Source: Sinorhizobium fredii USDA 257
GTDB taxonomy: Bacteria > Pseudomonadota > Alphaproteobacteria > Rhizobiales > Rhizobiaceae
DNA length: 64,000 bases
NCBI RefSeq assembly: GCF_000265205.3
Contig: NC_018000.1
Span: 806,001-870,000 of the forward strand
Direction: 5' to 3'
The position numbers were made by a program, and so were the translations under genes. Of this stretch, positions 61,180 through 64,000 are shown one piece after another (the stretch's first letter is position 1; each line of letters begins with the position of its first letter). Below the pieces are notes generated by a model that saw only the letters and a list, made by a program, of their open reading frames with translations, was not told where the DNA came from and searched no databases.

Positions 61180-62778
61180 ATGCTGACCGACCATTTCCGC
61201 CCGCAATCCTTCAACGGGATCGATGACATCGTCATCGTCGGCGGCGGCCTTGCCGGGCTTTTCTGCGCGCTGAAGCTGGCGCCGCGTCCGGTCACCATTC
61301 TGGCCGCCGCGCCGATCGGCCACGGCGCCTCCTCCGCCTGGGCCCAAGGCGGGATTGCCGCGGCGATGAGCACCGGCGACACCTTCGGAAAGCATGTTGC
61401 CGATACGATGGCCGCCGGCGCCGGCATCGTCGACGAGAAGATGACCCGGATGATGGTCGCCGAGGGGCCGGCGCGCATCCACGACCTTCTCGAATATGGC
61501 GTCCCCTTCGATCGGGATCTCGAGGGCAAGCTGGTCCTGTCGCGCGAGGCAGCGCATTCCGAGCGGCGCATCGTGCGCGTCAAGGGCGACATGGCCGGCA
61601 AGGCGATCATGGAGGCGCTGATCGCCGCCGTACGCAGCACGCCATCGATCCGCGTCATAGAAGGCTATGTCGTCGAGGAACTGGTGCGCGAGGGACGCTT
61701 CATTTCCGGAGTCGTCGCGCGCCCGGATGCCGGCCAGTCGAAGACCCGCGTATCCTTCCCGGCACGCGCCGTCGTGCTTTGCTCCGGCGGCCTCGGCCAC
61801 CTTTACGCCGTCACCACCAATCCGTGGGAAGCCTGCGGCCAGGGCGTCGGCATGGCCGCGCGCGCAGGCGCGATCATCGCCGATCCGGAATTCGTCCAGT
61901 TCCACCCGACGGCGATCAACATCGGCAAGGATCCGGCACCGCTCGCAACCGAGGCTTTGCGCGGCGACGGCGCGATCCTCGTCAATACGAAGGGCCGGCG
62001 CTTCATGCTCGACATCCACCCGGATGGCGAGCTTGCACCGCGCGACGTCGTCTCCCGCGGCGTGTTTGACGAGGTCAAGGCCGGGCGCGGCGCATTCCTC
62101 GATTGCACCAAGGCGATCGGCAAGCATTTCCCGGACATGTTCCCGACCGTCTATGCTTCCTGCATTGCAGCTGGAATCGATCCGGTGAAGCAACCGATCC
62201 CCGTCGCTCCGGCGGTCCACTACCACATGGGCGGTGTGTTGACGGACGGGGAGGGCCGCACCTCGATCGACGGCCTGTGGGCCGCCGGCGAAGTGACCTC
62301 GACCGGCGTCCATGGCGCCAATCGGCTTGCCTCCAACTCCCTGCTCGAGGCGGTGGTCTTCGCGGCGCGGATTGCCGAAAACATCAAGGGCACGCTCCCG
62401 ACTCCGAAGCTCACGGAATGGGGAGACAATGCCGGCGAAAACGACGATCCGGTGACGGTAGAGGACAGCCCGCCCTTCCAGCGACTGCGCGGCGTGATGA
62501 GCGAATGTGTCGGCGTCGTGCGTACGCGAGAAGGCCTGCTGCAAGCGATCCGCGAGATCGCCGAATTGGAGAGGGTCAATACGCGCTTGCGCTTCGCCAA
62601 TATCATCACAACGGCCAAGCTCATCGCGGTCGCCGCCCTGCAGCGCACCGAAAGCCGCGGCGGGCATTTCCGCGCCGATTGCCCGATCGAGCGTCCGGAA
62701 TGGCAGCGGCGCACCTATCTGACGCTGGCGCAAGCGGAGCGCCTTGCCGCCGAGGCAGCTGCGGCAGAACCGGCTTGA
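61180..62778 (+). CDS. nadB: L-aspartate oxidase
   Basis: FAD enzyme oxidising aspartate to iminoaspartate; 532 residues. The FAD loop is [40 protein letters not shown] and [20 protein letters not shown] are active-site segments. Start MLTDHF at 61180 was chosen over 61150 since GGAGG lies upstream of the former. It is 116 bp after nadA and 51 bp before nadC. Confidence 0.95.
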   Translation: MLTDHFRPQSFNGIDDIVIVGGGLAGLFCALKLAPRPVTILAAAPIGHGASSAWAQGGIAAAMSTGDTFGKHVADTMAAGAGIVDEKMTRMMVAEGPARIHDLLEYGVPFDRDLEGKLVLSREAAHSERRIVRVKGDMAGKAIMEALIAAVRSTPSIRVIEGYVVEELVREGRFISGVVARPDAGQSKTRVSFPARAVVLCSGGLGHLYAVTTNPWEACGQGVGMAARAGAIIADPEFVQFHPTAINIGKDPAPLATEALRGDGAILVNTKGRRFMLDIHPDGELAPRDVVSRGVFDEVKAGRGAFLDCTKAIGKHFPDMFPTVYASCIAAGIDPVKQPIPVAPAVHYHMGGVLTDGEGRTSIDGLWAAGEVTSTGVHGANRLASNSLLEAVVFAARIAENIKGTLPTPKLTEWGDNAGENDDPVTVEDSPPFQRLRGVMSECVGVVRTREGLLQAIREIAELERVNTRLRFANIITTAKLIAVAALQRTESRGGHFRADCPIERPEWQRRTYLTLAQAERLAAEAAAAEPA

Positions 62779-62829
62779 TGCCGCTGCCGCCTCTGCCGCG
62801 GAGACAATTGGGAAATTGGAAAGAAGATC

Positions 62830-63732
62830 ATGACAGTCGCCCTACGTCCGGAACTGCCCGCCCTCCTGGTCGAGGAGCAGGTGAAAACCGCGCTCCTGGA
62901 AGACCTCGGCCGAGCCGGCGACATTACGACTTTGGCGACCATCGGACCGGACATGACGGCGACCGCAAATATGAGCGCGCGCGAAGCGGGTGTCATTGCC
63001 GGCATGGAGCTGGCGCGCACCGCCTTCCGCCTCGTCGATCCTTCGATCCGCTTCGAAGCGCTGGTTGCCGACGGTGATCGCGTCGCACCGGGAATCACGG
63101 TTGCGCGGATCTCCGGCCGGGCCCGGGGCGTGCTTTCAGCCGAGCGCGTCGCCCTCAACTTCCTCATGCACCTCTCGGGGATTTCCAGCTACACGGCGAA
63201 GTTCGCCGACGAAATCGGCCACACGGCGGCCAAGGTCTGCTGCACCCGCAAGACCATTCCCGGCCTTCGCGCGCTCGAGAAATACGCCGTTCGGCTAAGT
63301 GGCGGCTCCAACCATCGCTACGGCCTCGATGACGCGGTGCTGATCAAGGACAACCATATCGCTGTTTCCGGCGGCGTTGCCGGCGCCATCCGTGCGGCCC
63401 GCGCCTATTGCGGCCATCTGGTCAAGGTCGAGGTCGAGGTAGACGGGCTAGCCCAGATGCGCGAAGCACTCACCGCCGCACCCGACGTCATCCTGCTCGA
63501 CAATATGGGCCCGGAGCTGTTGCGCGAGGCCGTGGCCGTCAATGCCGAACATTGGGGCTTGAGCGCCGCCTCCTATGCGGGTGACCTGCGCCGCACTCGG
63601 CTGGAGGCGTCCGGCAATGTCAAGATCGAGACGATCCGCGCGCTCGCGGAGTCCGGCGTCGATTACATCTCAACGTCGAAGATCACCATGGCGGCGCCGA
63701 CGCTCGACATCGGGCTCGATATTTCGATCTGA
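62830..63732 (+). CDS. nadC: Nicotinate-nucleotide pyrophosphorylase (carboxylating)
   Basis: Converts quinolinate and PRPP to nicotinate mononucleotide; 300 residues. ALLEDLGRAGDITT opens the fold; VCCTRKTIPGLRALEKYAV and SNHRYGLDDAVLIKDNHI form the active site, and VDYISTSKITMAAPTLDIGL the phosphate site. Last gene of the nad operon. Confidence 0.96.
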   Translation: MTVALRPELPALLVEEQVKTALLEDLGRAGDITTLATIGPDMTATANMSAREAGVIAGMELARTAFRLVDPSIRFEALVADGDRVAPGITVARISGRARGVLSAERVALNFLMHLSGISSYTAKFADEIGHTAAKVCCTRKTIPGLRALEKYAVRLSGGSNHRYGLDDAVLIKDNHIAVSGGVAGAIRAARAYCGHLVKVEVEVDGLAQMREALTAAPDVILLDNMGPELLREAVAVNAEHWGLSAASYAGDLRRTRLEASGNVKIETIRALAESGVDYISTSKITMAAPTLDIGLDISI

Positions 63733-63845
63733 CGCTCCTCCAGCAGGCCATTTCAACTCGCCCAGCGCCGCATCTCCGGAATTGTCGTGGGAACGAGATA
63801 GGCAACCGCGCGTTGCTCCTCAAACCGACAGCGAGGAAGAGAACG

Positions 63846-64000
63846 ATGATGATCAGGGTGATAATCGCGCTCGCCGCCACCGTGGGACTGGCGGTCGCTG
63901 CCTTCGCACAACAGTCATCGCAGACAGCGACGGCGGAATTCGTCGGCAAGGACGGCACGGACACCGGACGGGCCACGTTGACGTCCGGCGGCAAGGGTGT
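63846..64000 (+). CDS. sodC: Cu-Zn superoxide dismutase-like protein (3' truncated by the window)
   Basis: Signal peptide MMIRVIIALAATVGLAVAAF with cleavage near AFA-Q. The first mature strands (TATAEFVGKDGTDTGRATLT) match the N-terminus of periplasmic Cu-Zn superoxide dismutases. The copper and zinc ligands lie beyond the window edge, so the call rests on about 30 residues. Two adjacent ATGs can serve as start; GAGGAAGAGAA precedes them. Confidence 0.6.
   Translation, partial: MMIRVIIALAATVGLAVAAFAQQSSQTATAEFVGKDGTDTGRATLTSGGKG

Noticed and set aside
1..64000. CRISPR array, rRNA operon, transposase or insertion sequence
   Set aside because: No regularly spaced repeats, rRNA sequence or transposase motif were seen on either strand.

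Overview
The window is a GC-rich alphaproteobacterial chromosome segment. Its gene content points to a fast-growing rhizobium of the Sinorhizobium/Ensifer type: a RopA-like porin, the UDP-galacturonate pair rkpK/lpsL, a rpoZ-rel-acpS-lepB-rnc-era core block, an alphaproteobacterial PHO box ahead of phoX, and short palindromic intergenic repeats. Genus assignment is inference from protein recognition; no search was run.

Layout. 1-10.8 kb is mixed housekeeping and transport: an EamA transporter cut by the window edge, a divergent uracil-DNA glycosylase, a YegD-like Hsp70, ETF-ubiquinone oxidoreductase, a betaine/choline-type ABC transporter lacking its ATPase, an EamA exporter with a divergent Lrp regulator, and a lipid-kinase-like protein. 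10.8-14.3 kb is an envelope polymer locus: GT39 and GT2 glycosyltransferases, with a flippase-like membrane protein divergent from them. 14.3-21 kb holds AMP nucleosidase, a double-frameshifted ynfA, small membrane proteins, a YfcG/YghU-like glutathione transferase, a HisC-like aminotransferase and two PilZ genes, the second frameshifted. 21.1-24.6 kb is bounded by a perfect 15-bp direct repeat. It carries a TylF-like methyltransferase, a small secreted protein and a decayed phage lysis cassette (GH108 endolysin, Rz-like and nested Rz1-like genes, all frameshifted), and it ends shortly before tRNA-Ser(GCU).

25-41 kb is mostly core: ropA porin, alpha/beta hydrolase, lytic transglycosylase, dapA-smpB, a NYN nuclease, rpoZ, rel, DUF2062-acpS-lepB-rnc-era (translationally overlapping), glycerophosphodiesterase and glutathionyl-hydroquinone reductase. 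41-51.8 kb holds cfa, tex, rkpK and lpsL, an ArsR/SRPBCC/VOC cassette, an L,D-transpeptidase flanked by related palindromes, and recO. 51.8-64 kb holds phoX with a PHO box, a DUF2339 giant membrane protein with an HD protein and a MOSC protein, an MFS transporter, the nadABC operon behind a promoter-overlapping palindrome, and the start of a sodC-like gene.

How the genes fit together: rkpK and lpsL make UDP-glucuronate and UDP-galacturonate. These are plausible precursors for the polyprenyl-phosphate GT2/GT39 system 35 kb away. rel and rpoZ sit together as the stringent-response pair. nadA, nadB and nadC cover de novo NAD synthesis from aspartate.

I found no convincing new multi-gene system. 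The most unusual signals are eight single-base indels inferred between 15.9 and 24.1 kb, the 15-bp repeat around the phage remnant, the duplicated 3' end of the ETF-QO gene, the glycosylase with incomplete iron-sulfur ligands, and the ABC transporter without an ATPase.
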